A stretch of DNA of 64,000 bases from UBA6109 sp035366835 (lineage in GTDB: Bacteria; Desulfobacterota; Syntrophia; Syntrophales; UBA6109), in NCBI GenBank assembly GCA_035366835.1, contig DAOSIS010000013.1, forward strand, positions 1 to 64,000, given 5' to 3'. Position 1 is the first letter of the stretch. The number at the start of each line of letters is the position of its first letter. The notes beneath the pieces are model-generated. The model was not told the DNA's origin. It searched no databases and saw only the letters and a list, made by a program, of their open reading frames with translations. Position numbers and translations under genes: made by a program. Shown piece after piece: positions 27,896 to 36,159 of this stretch.

Positions 27896-27902
27896 GTGCC
27901 TT

Positions 27903-27931
27903 AACATAAAGGACGGGTAGGGGTTTGTCAA
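27903..27931 (-). promoter_or_regulatory. mraZ: dcw cluster promoter
   Basis: TTGACA (complement of 27926-27931), exactly 17 bp, then TATGTT (complement of 27903-27908). The MraZ boxes begin 8 bp downstream of the -10, so bound MraZ would cover the start site. The -35 begins only 9 bp past the mltG stop codon. Confidence 0.8.
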
Positions 27932-27940
27932 GAAGAAAAA

Positions 27941-28960
27941 TCAGATTTTTTTCTTATTAATCTGGTATTTTATGACCGCTTGCCGGTGGGCGGCGAGGGT
28001 GGAGGAAAAGTGGTGGGAACCGTCATTTTTGGATACGAAATAGAGGTGGTCGACCGGCGCCGGATTCAGCGCCGCATGGATGGAGTCGATGCCGGGATTG
28101 GCGATGGGACCGGGCGGCAGGCCGGCGATGCGGTAGGTGTTGTGTGCGGTGTCCTTCCGCAGATCCCGGGACGTAACATTTTTCTCCGTCTTTTCAATGG
28201 AATAAACAGCCGTGGGATCGCTTTCCAGCCTCATCTTCTTCTTCAGGCGGTTGTGAAACACCGCCGAGACCAGGGGTTTTTCTTCCACCAGTCTCGATTC
28301 CTTGCCGATCAGTGACGCGAGCGTCATCAGCTCGTGCGTGGACAAGCCAAGGGCGGCCGCCCGCTGACGAAGATCCGGAGTGACCCGCCACTGCCACTCC
28401 CGCACCATGGATCGGAACATGTCCTCCGCCGACATGGAGCGGGTGAAACGGTAGGTCTCCGGGAAGAGGTACCCCTCCGCCGTGGGTGCATCGATCCCCA
28501 GGGAGGAGAGGAACCTGCGGTCCGCCGCCAGGTCCATGAAACGCGCTTCGTCGATCGCCATCGATGCACCGATCCGCCCGGCGATTTCCCTGATCGTCAA
28601 GTCCTCGGGAATGGTCACTTCGTAGGTTTTCACCTCGCCGCGCACCATCTTGCCGAGAATCTTCAACGGAGAGAAGGCGGGTGAGAATTCATATTCCCCC
28701 GCCTGGAGCCGCCCCGAAAGCCCTTTCCCGTAGACGAGCGCGTAGAAGAGAAACCGGCTCTTCAGAAGGCCGTGCCGGCCGAGGCCGTCCGCGATCTGGC
28801 GCACCGTCGCCCTCTTCGGGATATCCAGCGTGACGGCCCCGGCCCCGGTGCCGGCGGGACTCTGGACATGATGCAGAAAGGCCAGGAAGGCGAAGACAAG
28901 GGCCACTGCAAAAGCCGCCGCCGCTCTCAGCAGATTCTTCCCGGTATCGTTCATGGTCAT
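27941..28960 (-). CDS. mltG: Endolytic murein transglycosylase MltG
   Basis: 339 residues. One N-terminal membrane segment (about 10-31), a LysM-like domain, then the YceG catalytic domain. The catalytic Glu is probably E221 in A-S-L-I-G-K-E-S; the family more often has E-K-E at this site, and the first Glu is Gly here. G-L-P-P-G-P-I-A-N-P-G and Y-F-V-S-K-N-D-G-S-H-H-F are conserved family blocks. It cuts nascent glycan strands and sets their length. ATG overlaps the ruvX stop (ATGA). It lies just before the dcw promoter. Confidence 0.93.
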   Translation of the reverse strand: MTMNDTGKNLLRAAAAFAVALVFAFLAFLHHVQSPAGTGAGAVTLDIPKRATVRQIADGLGRHGLLKSRFLFYALVYGKGLSGRLQAGEYEFSPAFSPLKILGKMVRGEVKTYEVTIPEDLTIREIAGRIGASMAIDEARFMDLAADRRFLSSLGIDAPTAEGYLFPETYRFTRSMSAEDMFRSMVREWQWRVTPDLRQRAAALGLSTHELMTLASLIGKESRLVEEKPLVSAVFHNRLKKKMRLESDPTAVYSIEKTEKNVTSRDLRKDTAHNTYRIAGLPPGPIANPGIDSIHAALNPAPVDHLYFVSKNDGSHHFSSTLAAHRQAVIKYQINKKKI

Positions 28961-29400
28961 GATTCGCTCTCCGGATTGCCCGCCTTCTCCGTCCGGAGGG
29001 CGTCGAGATAGCCTTGCAGGATGAGACCGGCGGCAATCCTGTCGACGAGTTCGCGCCTCTTCTCACGGCGGACGCCCGCCTCCGCAAGGATTTCCTCGGC
29101 CTGCCGTGTCGAGAGCGTCTCATCCCGGCGGACGACGGGAACCCCGAAAGCGGATTCCAGGGAGGTGATGAACCGCTGCACCTTTTCGCACTGGATGCCT
29201 TCCGAGCCGTCGAGCCGCAGCGGGTAGCCGACGACGATCCTTTCCACTCCGTGGGTCCGGATGATTTGGGCGAGATCCTCCAGGTCCCGGCGGCGGCTCT
29301 TCCTCTGCAACGTCATCAGCGGCTGGGCCGTGAGGCCGAGCTCATCGCTCAGGGCCACACCGATTCTTTTCTCCCCGTAGTCCAAACCCAGGATTCTCAT
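28957..29400 (-). CDS. ruvX: Putative Holliday junction resolvase / rRNA-processing nuclease RuvX (YqgF)
   Basis: 147 residues, RNase H-like fold. It has I-L-G-L-D-Y-G-E-K-R-I-G-V-A (first catalytic Asp), V-V-G-Y-P-L-R-L-D-G-S-E-G, R-R-D-E-T-L-S-T and the D-R-I-A-A-G-L-I-L-Q-G-Y-L helix (last acidic residue). E. coli YqgF takes part in 16S rRNA 5' maturation. It has GGAGA upstream of ATG 29400 and is co-translated with mltG. Confidence 0.93.
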   Translation of the reverse strand: MRILGLDYGEKRIGVALSDELGLTAQPLMTLQRKSRRRDLEDLAQIIRTHGVERIVVGYPLRLDGSEGIQCEKVQRFITSLESAFGVPVVRRDETLSTRQAEEILAEAGVRREKRRELVDRIAAGLILQGYLDALRTEKAGNPESES

Positions 29401-29526
29401 GGATGCCGTCTCCGGTTTTCACCCTTAACAGATTTCTGCTCTTTTTGAAATCCGGCCGCGGCGGGGACTTCGTAGCCGCGGGCGTCGCTCCGGGCGGGAG
29501 GGCCGCCGGTGCAAAGTAAAATCGGG

Positions 29527-29555
29527 TTGTGAAATGCGGTCTTGTCTGTTATTTT
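29527..29555 (+). promoter_or_regulatory. selB: Possible selB promoter giving a very short leader
   Basis: TTGTGA (29527-29532), 17 bp, TATTTT (29550-29555). The ATG at 29563 is only 7 bp past the -10, so the transcript would be leaderless. No ribosome binding site is visible before that ATG, which agrees with this, but both hexamers are imperfect. Confidence 0.3.
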
Positions 29556-29562
29556 CCGCACC

Positions 29563-31476
29563 ATGAAACATCTCGTCATGGGAACGGCCGGACATGTGGA
29601 CCACGGCAAGACGTCGCTCGTCAAGGTGGTGACCGGCGTCGACACCGATCGTCTCAAGGAGGAGAAGGAGCGGGGGATCACCATCGAACTCGGCTTCGCC
29701 TCCCTGAGCCTCCCCGACGGCCGGACTCTCGGTCTCGTCGACGTGCCGGGTCATGAGCGCTTCGTGAAGAACATGGTCGCCGGCGCGGCCGGGATCGACC
29801 TTGTCGTCCTGGTCATCGCGGCCGACGAAGGGGTCATGCCGCAGACGCGGGAGCATCTGCACATCTGTTCGCTCCTGGGGATCAGGAAGGGATTGGTCGC
29901 CCTTACGAAGATCGATCTTGTCGAGCCGGACTGGCTCGCCCTCGTGACGGAAGATGTCCGCCAATTCCTGCAGGGGACGTTCCTGGAGGATTCTCCGATC
30001 GTTCCTTTCTCTTCGGCCACGCAGGCGGGTCTCAGTGAACTCCTGCAGGCCCTGCAGAAGACGGCGTCCGAGGTCGAAGAAGAAGCGGACGCCGGCATTT
30101 TCCGTCTTCCCATCGATCGCGTCTTTACGATGAAGGGATTCGGGACGGTGGTCACGGGCACCCTGCTCTCGGGGCGGATCGACACGGGCGATGAAGTGGA
30201 GGTGTTTCCACGGGGCACCGTCACGAAGATCCGCGGTATCCAGGTTCACAACCAGACCGTCACCTCCGCGGAAACGGGACAGCGGACGGCGCTGAACCTT
30301 CAGGGGGTCGACAAGGCCCTGATCGAGCGGGGCGATGTCCTTGCCCGCCCGGGAACGGTCTTTCCCACGCAGCGTCTGGACATCTTTTGCGACTACCTTG
30401 TCGGAGCCGGCAGGAAGCTGAGGAACCGTTCCTTGGTCCGTTTCCACGTGGGGACCAGCGAGGTGATGGCGCGGATTCTCCTCCTGGAGCACGATGAATG
30501 GGAACCGGGTCAGGGAGGGTATGCCCAACTGATTCTGGCCTCCCCGATCGTGGCGGTCGCCGGCGATCGCTACGTCATCCGCAGTTATTCCCCGGTCACG
30601 ACGATCGGGGGAGGCGTCATACTCGATCCCCTGCCCGCCAAGCACAAACGCCGTTCGACGCCGGTTCTCGAGCAGCTGCAGCGCATCCATCAGGGATCGG
30701 AGAGGGACCGCACGGCGGCGGTGATCGGGCGTGCCGGTCTGAAAGGCATCGAAACGGCGGAACTGATCGCCCGCACGGGCTATTCATCCAGTCGCCTCAA
30801 GCGGGTCCTGGAAGGTCTCCTGGCGGGACGGGAAGCCCTGCTGATCGACAGGGAAGAGGGGCGGGTCCTGCTGCGGTCCGTCTTCGAAAACCTGCAAGAG
30901 AGGGTCCTCGAGGGGCTCCGATCCTTCCACGCCCGCTTTCCCTTGAAAGAGGGGACCCCACGGGAGGAACTGCGCACGATGCTCGGGTTCGGCATCGGTC
31001 CGAAGCTGTACCACGCCGCACTGAGCGGCCTGGAGAAGGCGGGGAAGGTCGTGATCGATCGTGAGAGCGTGCGTCTGGCGGGGCACCGCGTGAACCTCGC
31101 GGGCGGCCTCGATCAAATGCGCGACGAGATTCTGAAGGTCTATCTGGGCGCCGGCCTCGCCGTTCCCTCCTTCAAGGAGGCCATGGAGCCGTTTCGTGCG
31201 CGGAGATCGGAGGCGCTGAGCCTTGTCCAGTCGATGCTCAAAGAGGGTGCCCTCGTCAAGGTCACGGAAGACCTCTATTTCCATCGGGATGTCCTCGCGA
31301 AACTGCGCGAAGACTATCGCGCGTACATCCTGCGCGAAGGAAAGGCGACGCCTGCCGGCATGAAGGAGTTGACGGGGCTGTCACGCAAGTACATCATCCC
31401 GTTGATGGAGTATTTTGACGCGACGAAACTGACCATCCGCACGGGGGATCAGCGGATCCTCCGGGAAGGACCGTAG
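29563..31476 (+). CDS. selB: Selenocysteine-specific elongation factor SelB
   Basis: 637 residues. EF-Tu-like GTPase that brings Sec-tRNA to UGA codons. N-terminal G-H-V-D-H-G-K-T-S (10-18), D-V-P-G-H-E, T-K-I-D. Then come beta-barrel domains (T-M-K-G-F-G-T-V-V-T-G-T) and C-terminal winged helices that read the SECIS hairpin (S-R-K-Y-I-I-P-L-M-E-Y-F-D near the end). SelA and tRNA-Sec are not in the window. fdhD lies 15 nt downstream, so the usual client is probably a selenocysteine formate dehydrogenase. The start ATG 29563 matches the family; an upstream TTG at 29542 is in frame. Confidence 0.95.
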   Translation: MKHLVMGTAGHVDHGKTSLVKVVTGVDTDRLKEEKERGITIELGFASLSLPDGRTLGLVDVPGHERFVKNMVAGAAGIDLVVLVIAADEGVMPQTREHLHICSLLGIRKGLVALTKIDLVEPDWLALVTEDVRQFLQGTFLEDSPIVPFSSATQAGLSELLQALQKTASEVEEEADAGIFRLPIDRVFTMKGFGTVVTGTLLSGRIDTGDEVEVFPRGTVTKIRGIQVHNQTVTSAETGQRTALNLQGVDKALIERGDVLARPGTVFPTQRLDIFCDYLVGAGRKLRNRSLVRFHVGTSEVMARILLLEHDEWEPGQGGYAQLILASPIVAVAGDRYVIRSYSPVTTIGGGVILDPLPAKHKRRSTPVLEQLQRIHQGSERDRTAAVIGRAGLKGIETAELIARTGYSSSRLKRVLEGLLAGREALLIDREEGRVLLRSVFENLQERVLEGLRSFHARFPLKEGTPREELRTMLGFGIGPKLYHAALSGLEKAGKVVIDRESVRLAGHRVNLAGGLDQMRDEILKVYLGAGLAVPSFKEAMEPFRARRSEALSLVQSMLKEGALVKVTEDLYFHRDVLAKLREDYRAYILREGKATPAGMKELTGLSRKYIIPLMEYFDATKLTIRTGDQRILREGP

Positions 31477-31491
31477 ATAGAAAGGAGTGTC

Positions 31492-32271
31492 TTGAGCGAC
31501 ACCGAACAGCGGGAGGTGCTGATCCATGACAGTCACGGCTATTCCCGCGTCCGCACGGAATTGATACGGGAGGAAACCCTCGGCGTCTATCTCAACGACC
31601 GCAAGGTTGCGGTGATCGCCTTCTCCGGCCGTCATGCGGAGGAGCTTGCCGTCGGCTATCTCCGTTCCGAGGGGCTACTGGAAAGCCGGCGGGATTTCTC
31701 CTCGCTGGAGACGGTGGCGGAGGGACGGGAAACGCGCGTTTGCCTCGCCCTTGGGAAGACCGCGCCGGAGTTCGCCTCCCCACCGGAGGGGCGCAGCATC
31801 GCCTCCAGCGGCGCCAGGGGTCTGCTGGCGCCGGCGGCAAAAAGAAGGCAGCCGCTTCCCCGCACGATCTCCTGTCCCCCCGGCAGGATCGAGCTCTTCA
31901 TGGAAGATTTCCTTCGCAAGGCGCGTCTCCACGACACGACCGGCGGCACCCATGCGGCCGCCATGGCCGACGGGGAGGAAATTCTCGTCGTCCGCGAAGA
32001 CATCGGGAGGCACAATGCGATCGACATGCTGGCGGGATACGCGCTGCTTCACGATCTCGATTGCGCCGACAAGATGGTCTTCCGTACGGGAAGGGTGTCG
32101 GCGGAGATCGTCGGCAAGCTGTGGAACATGGGGATTCAGCTGTCCGCCTCTCTCTCGGTTCCGACCTCGGAGGCGGTTCGCCTGGCCTCCGAAGCGGGGA
32201 TGACGCTGGTGGGAGCAGCCCGGGGCGGCAGGATGAAAATCTACACGCACGAAGAAAGGGTGACGGGCTGA
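31492..32271 (+). CDS. fdhD: Formate dehydrogenase accessory protein FdhD, without the usual cysteine motif
   Basis: 259 residues, FdhD/NarQ fold. In E. coli FdhD receives sulfur from IscS on a CxxC loop and passes it to the molybdenum cofactor of formate dehydrogenase. Family blocks are clear: E-E-L-A-V-G-Y-L-R-S-E-G, T-G-G-T-H-A-A-A, E-D-I-G-R-H-N-A-I-D and S-V-P-T-S-E-A-V-R-L-A. The loop that normally reads S-G-C-G-x-C or S-G-C-G is S-S-G-A-R-G here (105-110), so the sulfur-accepting cysteine is missing. The only cysteines are at 84, in I-S-C-P-P-G and in L-D-C-A-D. TTG start with AAAGGAG 4-5 nt upstream. Its stop overlaps the next ATG (TGATG). Confidence 0.9.
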   Translation: MSDTEQREVLIHDSHGYSRVRTELIREETLGVYLNDRKVAVIAFSGRHAEELAVGYLRSEGLLESRRDFSSLETVAEGRETRVCLALGKTAPEFASPPEGRSIASSGARGLLAPAAKRRQPLPRTISCPPGRIELFMEDFLRKARLHDTTGGTHAAAMADGEEILVVREDIGRHNAIDMLAGYALLHDLDCADKMVFRTGRVSAEIVGKLWNMGIQLSASLSVPTSEAVRLASEAGMTLVGAARGGRMKIYTHEERVTG

Positions 32272-33260
32272 TGAAAAAAAACGTATTTGTCAAGGACCTC
32301 AGGGCGGGCGACAAGATCGAGGATTCCTTCCTCGTTGTCGAGAAGAACCTCGCCTATTCCCTGAAAGGGGCCCCCTACCTGAATCTCCGGTTGAGGGACA
32401 GGACGGGAGAGGTCGATGGAAAGATCTGGGAAGGCGCCCTGGAGTGGGACCGTGCCTTCAAGAAAGGCGATGTGGTCCAGCTCGACGCCCGGGTCGTGCA
32501 CTTCAAGAACGTCGTTCAACTGTCCGTTCTGCGCGCCGTGAAGCTGGAAGAGAACCGGGTGGATCCGGCGGATTATTTCCGCGCGACCGAAAGAAATCCC
32601 GAGGAGATGTTCTCCGAACTGCGGGGCCGTGCGGAGAAAATCGCGAACCCCGCCCTCCAGGCACTTCTTCATGCCTTCTTCGACGACGGGACGCTGATGA
32701 ACAAATTCAAGCGCGCACCCGCCGCCAAGGGGTTCCACCACATGTATGTCGGGGGCCTTCTCGAACATACGCTTTCGGTCGTCCGTCTCCTGGAGAAGGT
32801 CGCGGACCACTACGAGGGAGTCGATCGCGACCTGCTGATCGCCGGGGGCATCCTCCATGACATCGGCAAGATCCGGGAACTCTCTTTCGAAAGGCTGATC
32901 GACTACAGCGACGAGGGGCGTCTGATCGGCCACATCGCGATCGGCCTGGAAATCCTCGACGAGAAGATCGCCGCCGTCGCAGACTTTCCGGAGCAGACGG
33001 CCCTGGAACTGCGTCACATCCTGCTGAGTCACCACGGCGTCCTGGAGTACGGCTCGCCCAAGCGCCCGAAGACCGTGGAAGCCCTCATGGTCCATTATGT
33101 CGACGACCTCGACGCGAAGGTGAACGCCTTCCAGGAGTTCATCCGCTCTGCCGGTGACAAGGATTCGGACTGGACTCCCTTTCACCGCCTCTTCGAACGC
33201 TTTCTTTACAGGGGGAGCGGCGGCGGGCGACCGGCGCCGGAAGACCTGACGGCCGAATAG
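32271..33260 (+). CDS. OB-fold/HD-domain 3'-5' exoribonuclease, YhaM-like
   Basis: 329 residues. The N-terminal OB nucleic-acid-binding domain (about 1-90) has Y-L-N-L-R-L-R-D-R-T-G-E-V-D-G-K-I-W. The HD phosphohydrolase domain has H-H-M-Y-V-G-G-L-L-E-H-T (about 160-170) and G-G-I-L-H-D-I-G-K (about 198). YhaM of Bacillus is a 3'-5' exonuclease with this architecture. The ATG overlaps the fdhD stop by one base, so it is translated from the selB-fdhD mRNA. The link to selenium or formate metabolism is positional only. Confidence 0.88.
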   Translation: MKKNVFVKDLRAGDKIEDSFLVVEKNLAYSLKGAPYLNLRLRDRTGEVDGKIWEGALEWDRAFKKGDVVQLDARVVHFKNVVQLSVLRAVKLEENRVDPADYFRATERNPEEMFSELRGRAEKIANPALQALLHAFFDDGTLMNKFKRAPAAKGFHHMYVGGLLEHTLSVVRLLEKVADHYEGVDRDLLIAGGILHDIGKIRELSFERLIDYSDEGRLIGHIAIGLEILDEKIAAVADFPEQTALELRHILLSHHGVLEYGSPKRPKTVEALMVHYVDDLDAKVNAFQEFIRSAGDKDSDWTPFHRLFERFLYRGSGGGRPAPEDLTAE

Positions 33261-33308
33261 ACGGCGGACGGTCTTGAAACCGTTGTGCTGAGGCAGGCGA
33301 GGAGCCGG

Positions 33309-34394
33309 TCAGTCTGAACCTTCACCTCCTGCGTCGATTTTCGCGCCCCCGGTCTTGGGCTCTCGGCCGCTCTCGCGGGACCGTGCGATGCCGCCGAGGC
33401 GCTCGCGCGGCACATCGACGGCCTCCGGATTCAGAACCTCGGTTGCAGCAAGTTGTCCGCTCAGCCAGGCCGCGAGTTGATCCGCCGCGATCTCGGTGAA
33501 CTCGTTCAGCACCTCGCTCACCTGCCACCCGATGTGCGGCGTCAGCAGGACATTCGGCAGGGTCCTCAGCGGGCTCGATGCGGACAGCGGCTCGGACGCA
33601 AACACGTCCAGGCCGGCGCCGGCGATACGATTTTCGCGAAGCGCCTCGACGAGCGCTTCCTCATCGACAATGGCCCCCCGGGCGGTGTTGATGAGCAGAG
33701 CGCCGCGTTTCATCTTCGCCAGCCGTTCGCGGTTCAGCAATCCCCGCGACTCTGCCGACAGACGCAGATGGATGGAGACCACATCGGAACATGCCAGCAG
33801 GTCATCCAGCGGCAGGCGCCTGATGCAGGGATCGTCGGTCTGGTAGGCGCCTCCCCGGTCCCATGCCACGATCTTCATGCCGAACGCGGCTGCGATCCGG
33901 GCAATCGGACGTCCATGACGGCCGCAGCCGAGGATACCCAGCGTTCGGTCTGCGAGCAACGTTCCCATCGACCGCGGCCATTCTCCCTGCGACATCCTCG
34001 TTGTCAGGCCGTGGACATTCCTCGCCAGCCCGAGCATGAACGCAAACGCCAGTTCCGGCACGGCGACCGTCGGTTTGCGTGCCCGTCGCCCGAGTGCAAC
34101 GACGATTCCCCGCCTGGTCGCGGCCGCCGCATCGAGATGATAGGCGTGCCCGCCGGTCTGCAGCACGAGCTCCAGATTCGTGCAGGCTGCAAGAAAGCCC
34201 TCATCCAGGCGGGTACGTTCCCTCAGGGCCATCAGCATGCGGAAATTCTTCAAGTCCTGCAGGTCGGACGATTGGATGGGCCGGTCCAGGACGGTCACCT
34301 CGGCGAGTGTCCGCAGTCGGGACATGGCCGGCGATGCCGCCAACCGGCCTTCGTAATCATCGAGAACGAGAAGCCTCGGCAGGTTCAGGTTCAT
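33309..34394 (-). CDS. D-isomer 2-hydroxyacid dehydrogenase, NAD-binding
   Basis: 361 residues. NAD-dependent oxidoreductase of the PGDH-like family. NAD loop G-I-L-G-C-G-R-H-G; catalytic Arg in L-I-N-T-A-R-G-A-I-V-D; Glu in A-G-L-D-V-F-A-S-E-P; and His in L-T-P-H-I-G-W. An unusual Ala/Arg-rich C-terminal tail of ~35 residues follows the core. The substrate is unknown. The chosen ATG 34394 has GGAGGG 5 nt upstream; 26 further codons upstream are open but lack such a site. Confidence 0.85.
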   Translation of the reverse strand: MNLNLPRLLVLDDYEGRLAASPAMSRLRTLAEVTVLDRPIQSSDLQDLKNFRMLMALRERTRLDEGFLAACTNLELVLQTGGHAYHLDAAAATRRGIVVALGRRARKPTVAVPELAFAFMLGLARNVHGLTTRMSQGEWPRSMGTLLADRTLGILGCGRHGRPIARIAAAFGMKIVAWDRGGAYQTDDPCIRRLPLDDLLACSDVVSIHLRLSAESRGLLNRERLAKMKRGALLINTARGAIVDEEALVEALRENRIAGAGLDVFASEPLSASSPLRTLPNVLLTPHIGWQVSEVLNEFTEIAADQLAAWLSGQLAATEVLNPEAVDVPRERLGGIARSRESGREPKTGGAKIDAGGEGSD

Positions 34395-34587
34395 GCCATC
34401 CCTCCGGATTGCAGAAATTTCGCCGTCCTTCTTCCGCGCACGCTCCCGAGGACGGCGGCTCTCATCGGGCATGCCGATCCGTCGCCGCCCGCCCCTTCCC
34501 CCGGGTTCTTGACGCAGAGATGCCGCCTGCCTCCGATTTCAGGCCGCCGCGTTCCCGCTCGCGAAGACCGGGCTCTTCCCGTCGGAT

Positions 34588-35553
34588 TCAGATGGCTTCG
34601 ATCGTGGAAGGGGGTTTGCAGGTGATGTTGTACGTCACGCTGACGACGCCTGGCACTTCTCCCACGATCTTCCCCGCAAGGTCCTGCAGGACTTCGAACG
34701 GCAGTCTTGTCGGCGATCCCGTTCGTGCGTCCGTGCTGTCCCAGCAGCGGATTTCGATTTGCTGGCCGTAATCGCGCTTGCCGTCCCGCATGCCCGTGAC
34801 GCGGTCGTTGTGGAGAATGGCAAGGTACTGGAAGGCGCCGGAATTTCTCAAGGCGTCTTCGACGATTTTTGTCGCTTTGCGAACCGTCTCAACCCGCTCC
34901 GGCGTGACTTCCCCGATCACGCGCGCCGCCAGCGCCGGTCCCGGAAAGGGCGGACGGCGGAAAACCGACTCGGGGAGCCCGAGGGCTTCCGCCACCTTGC
35001 GTACCGCGGGTTTCCGCAGCCGGATCAGCGGTTCGAGGACCTTGTATCCGTACGCCTTCTGTGTATCGATGCCGAGCTGTGCGAGGATATTGTGCTGTCG
35101 CTTGATCCCCGCGACGGTCTCCTCGACGTCGGTGAAGATGGAGCCCTGGAGAAGGTGGCGGGCGCCGCTCTCGCGGACCAGCCTGCCGAAGACGTCCCTG
35201 TAAAAAGTCTGGGTGATCGCCTCCCTCTTTTCCTCGGGGTCGGTGAGCCCTTTCAACGCCGCAAAAAATTCCTTCCGTGCGTCGACGAGTTCGACGGTCA
35301 CGCCGAGGGACGCGAAGAGCGCGACAATCTGCTGCGGCTCATCCTGCCGCATGATCCCATTGTCGATGAAGTAGGTTTTCAGCCGCTTGCCCAGTGCCCG
35401 GTGCCCCAACATCGTGACGGCCGAGGAATCCACCCCTCCCGACAGGGCGTTGACGGCAAAGCCGTCACCGACGGTCGCGGAAAGCTCCTCCGTCTTCTCC
35501 CGGAGGAAGGAATCCATGCGGAGCTCCTCCAGCTTGATTTCTTCCAGGCTCAC
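34588..35553 (-). CDS. GMP synthase ATP-pyrophosphatase domain protein (stand-alone)
   Basis: 321 residues. Matches the C-terminal half of GuaA: the PP-loop S-G-G-V-D-S-S (about 39-45), G-S-I-F-T-D-V-E-E, I-R-L-R-K-P-A-V-R-K-V-A, R-R-P-P-F-P-G-P-A-L-A-A-R-V-I-G-E-V-T, and a C-terminal K-P-P-S-T-I-E. GuaA uses this half to adenylate XMP before amination. No glutamine amidotransferase domain is fused or adjacent, so ammonia must come from a separate subunit (as in archaea) or this is a paralogue. The final motif reads N-I-T-C-K-P-P-S-T where typical enzymes have D-x-T-x-K-P-P-G/A-T. Confidence 0.82.
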   Translation of the reverse strand: MSLEEIKLEELRMDSFLREKTEELSATVGDGFAVNALSGGVDSSAVTMLGHRALGKRLKTYFIDNGIMRQDEPQQIVALFASLGVTVELVDARKEFFAALKGLTDPEEKREAITQTFYRDVFGRLVRESGARHLLQGSIFTDVEETVAGIKRQHNILAQLGIDTQKAYGYKVLEPLIRLRKPAVRKVAEALGLPESVFRRPPFPGPALAARVIGEVTPERVETVRKATKIVEDALRNSGAFQYLAILHNDRVTGMRDGKRDYGQQIEIRCWDSTDARTGSPTRLPFEVLQDLAGKIVGEVPGVVSVTYNITCKPPSTIEAI

Positions 35554-36159
35554 AATGCTGTCCTCCTTTTCCGTCGAAGTTCCATTCTTTTTCGCAAGGC
35601 GTCCCGCCCAGACGGGCGACGCCGCCTACCGTTCATTGCATGATTCCGTCCACAATTCCAGCCCTGATTTTTCTGGATTTCTTTCCCGCATCCTGGGTCC
35701 AGGCATCGGCCTGACAGAAATGGTCCGCGTCCCGCTCTTCAGGAAGACGGCAGCTTCGCCGCAGCGCAGACAATCGCCGTTGTGGGGGGCGATGTGGATC
35801 GTGACGCCCGTAGGGCCGGCGGATGGAAGGACTTCCGGTTGGCATCGCAGAAGACACAGGTCCCGGCAGCGACAGGCAGCAGCGCCTCGATGGTGCCAGA
35901 GAGGTTCGCGCTCTTGCCGCGGCCGAAGGGATGGCAGGGACCGGCCCGCTTGGGATCCGGACCGGGAGCAGTGGGAACCGGCGGCGGGCGGGTCGATGCC
36001 GGAACGGATCGCTTCGAAGAGGACAGACGCGGAATCGGTGGAAAACCGGTCGCGCGGTCGCCGCGATCGGGACACTTTGCGACTTTGACCCGCAGAGCGA
36101 CGGCGTTCTGCTCATGCTGATGATCGTTCAAGGGCCGCGCCGTCCGTCTCCGTCCGTTC
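35554..36159. other. ~600-bp stretch without a supported gene
   Basis: Between the GMP-synthase-like gene and the baeRF gene. Overlapping open frames exist on both strands and in several phases, as expected in GC-rich DNA. None has a ribosome site plus recognisable family. Two minus-strand frames contain short Cys pairs (G-D-C-L-R-C-G near 35770 and C-V-F-C near 35860) that could be pieces of one frameshifted small zinc-ribbon-like gene, but I cannot join them convincingly. Confidence 0.5.

Noticed and set aside
27931..27955. A/T-rich inverted repeat over the mltG stop codon considered as a terminator
   Set aside because: The stem is almost all A-T and has no G/C core, so termination would be weak; I could not support it as a feature.
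29401..29562. A GC-rich patch upstream of selB considered as a possible tRNA-Sec (selC)
   Set aside because: No UCA anticodon arm, no 8-bp acceptor stem and no TTCGAxTCC T-loop could be found on either strand.
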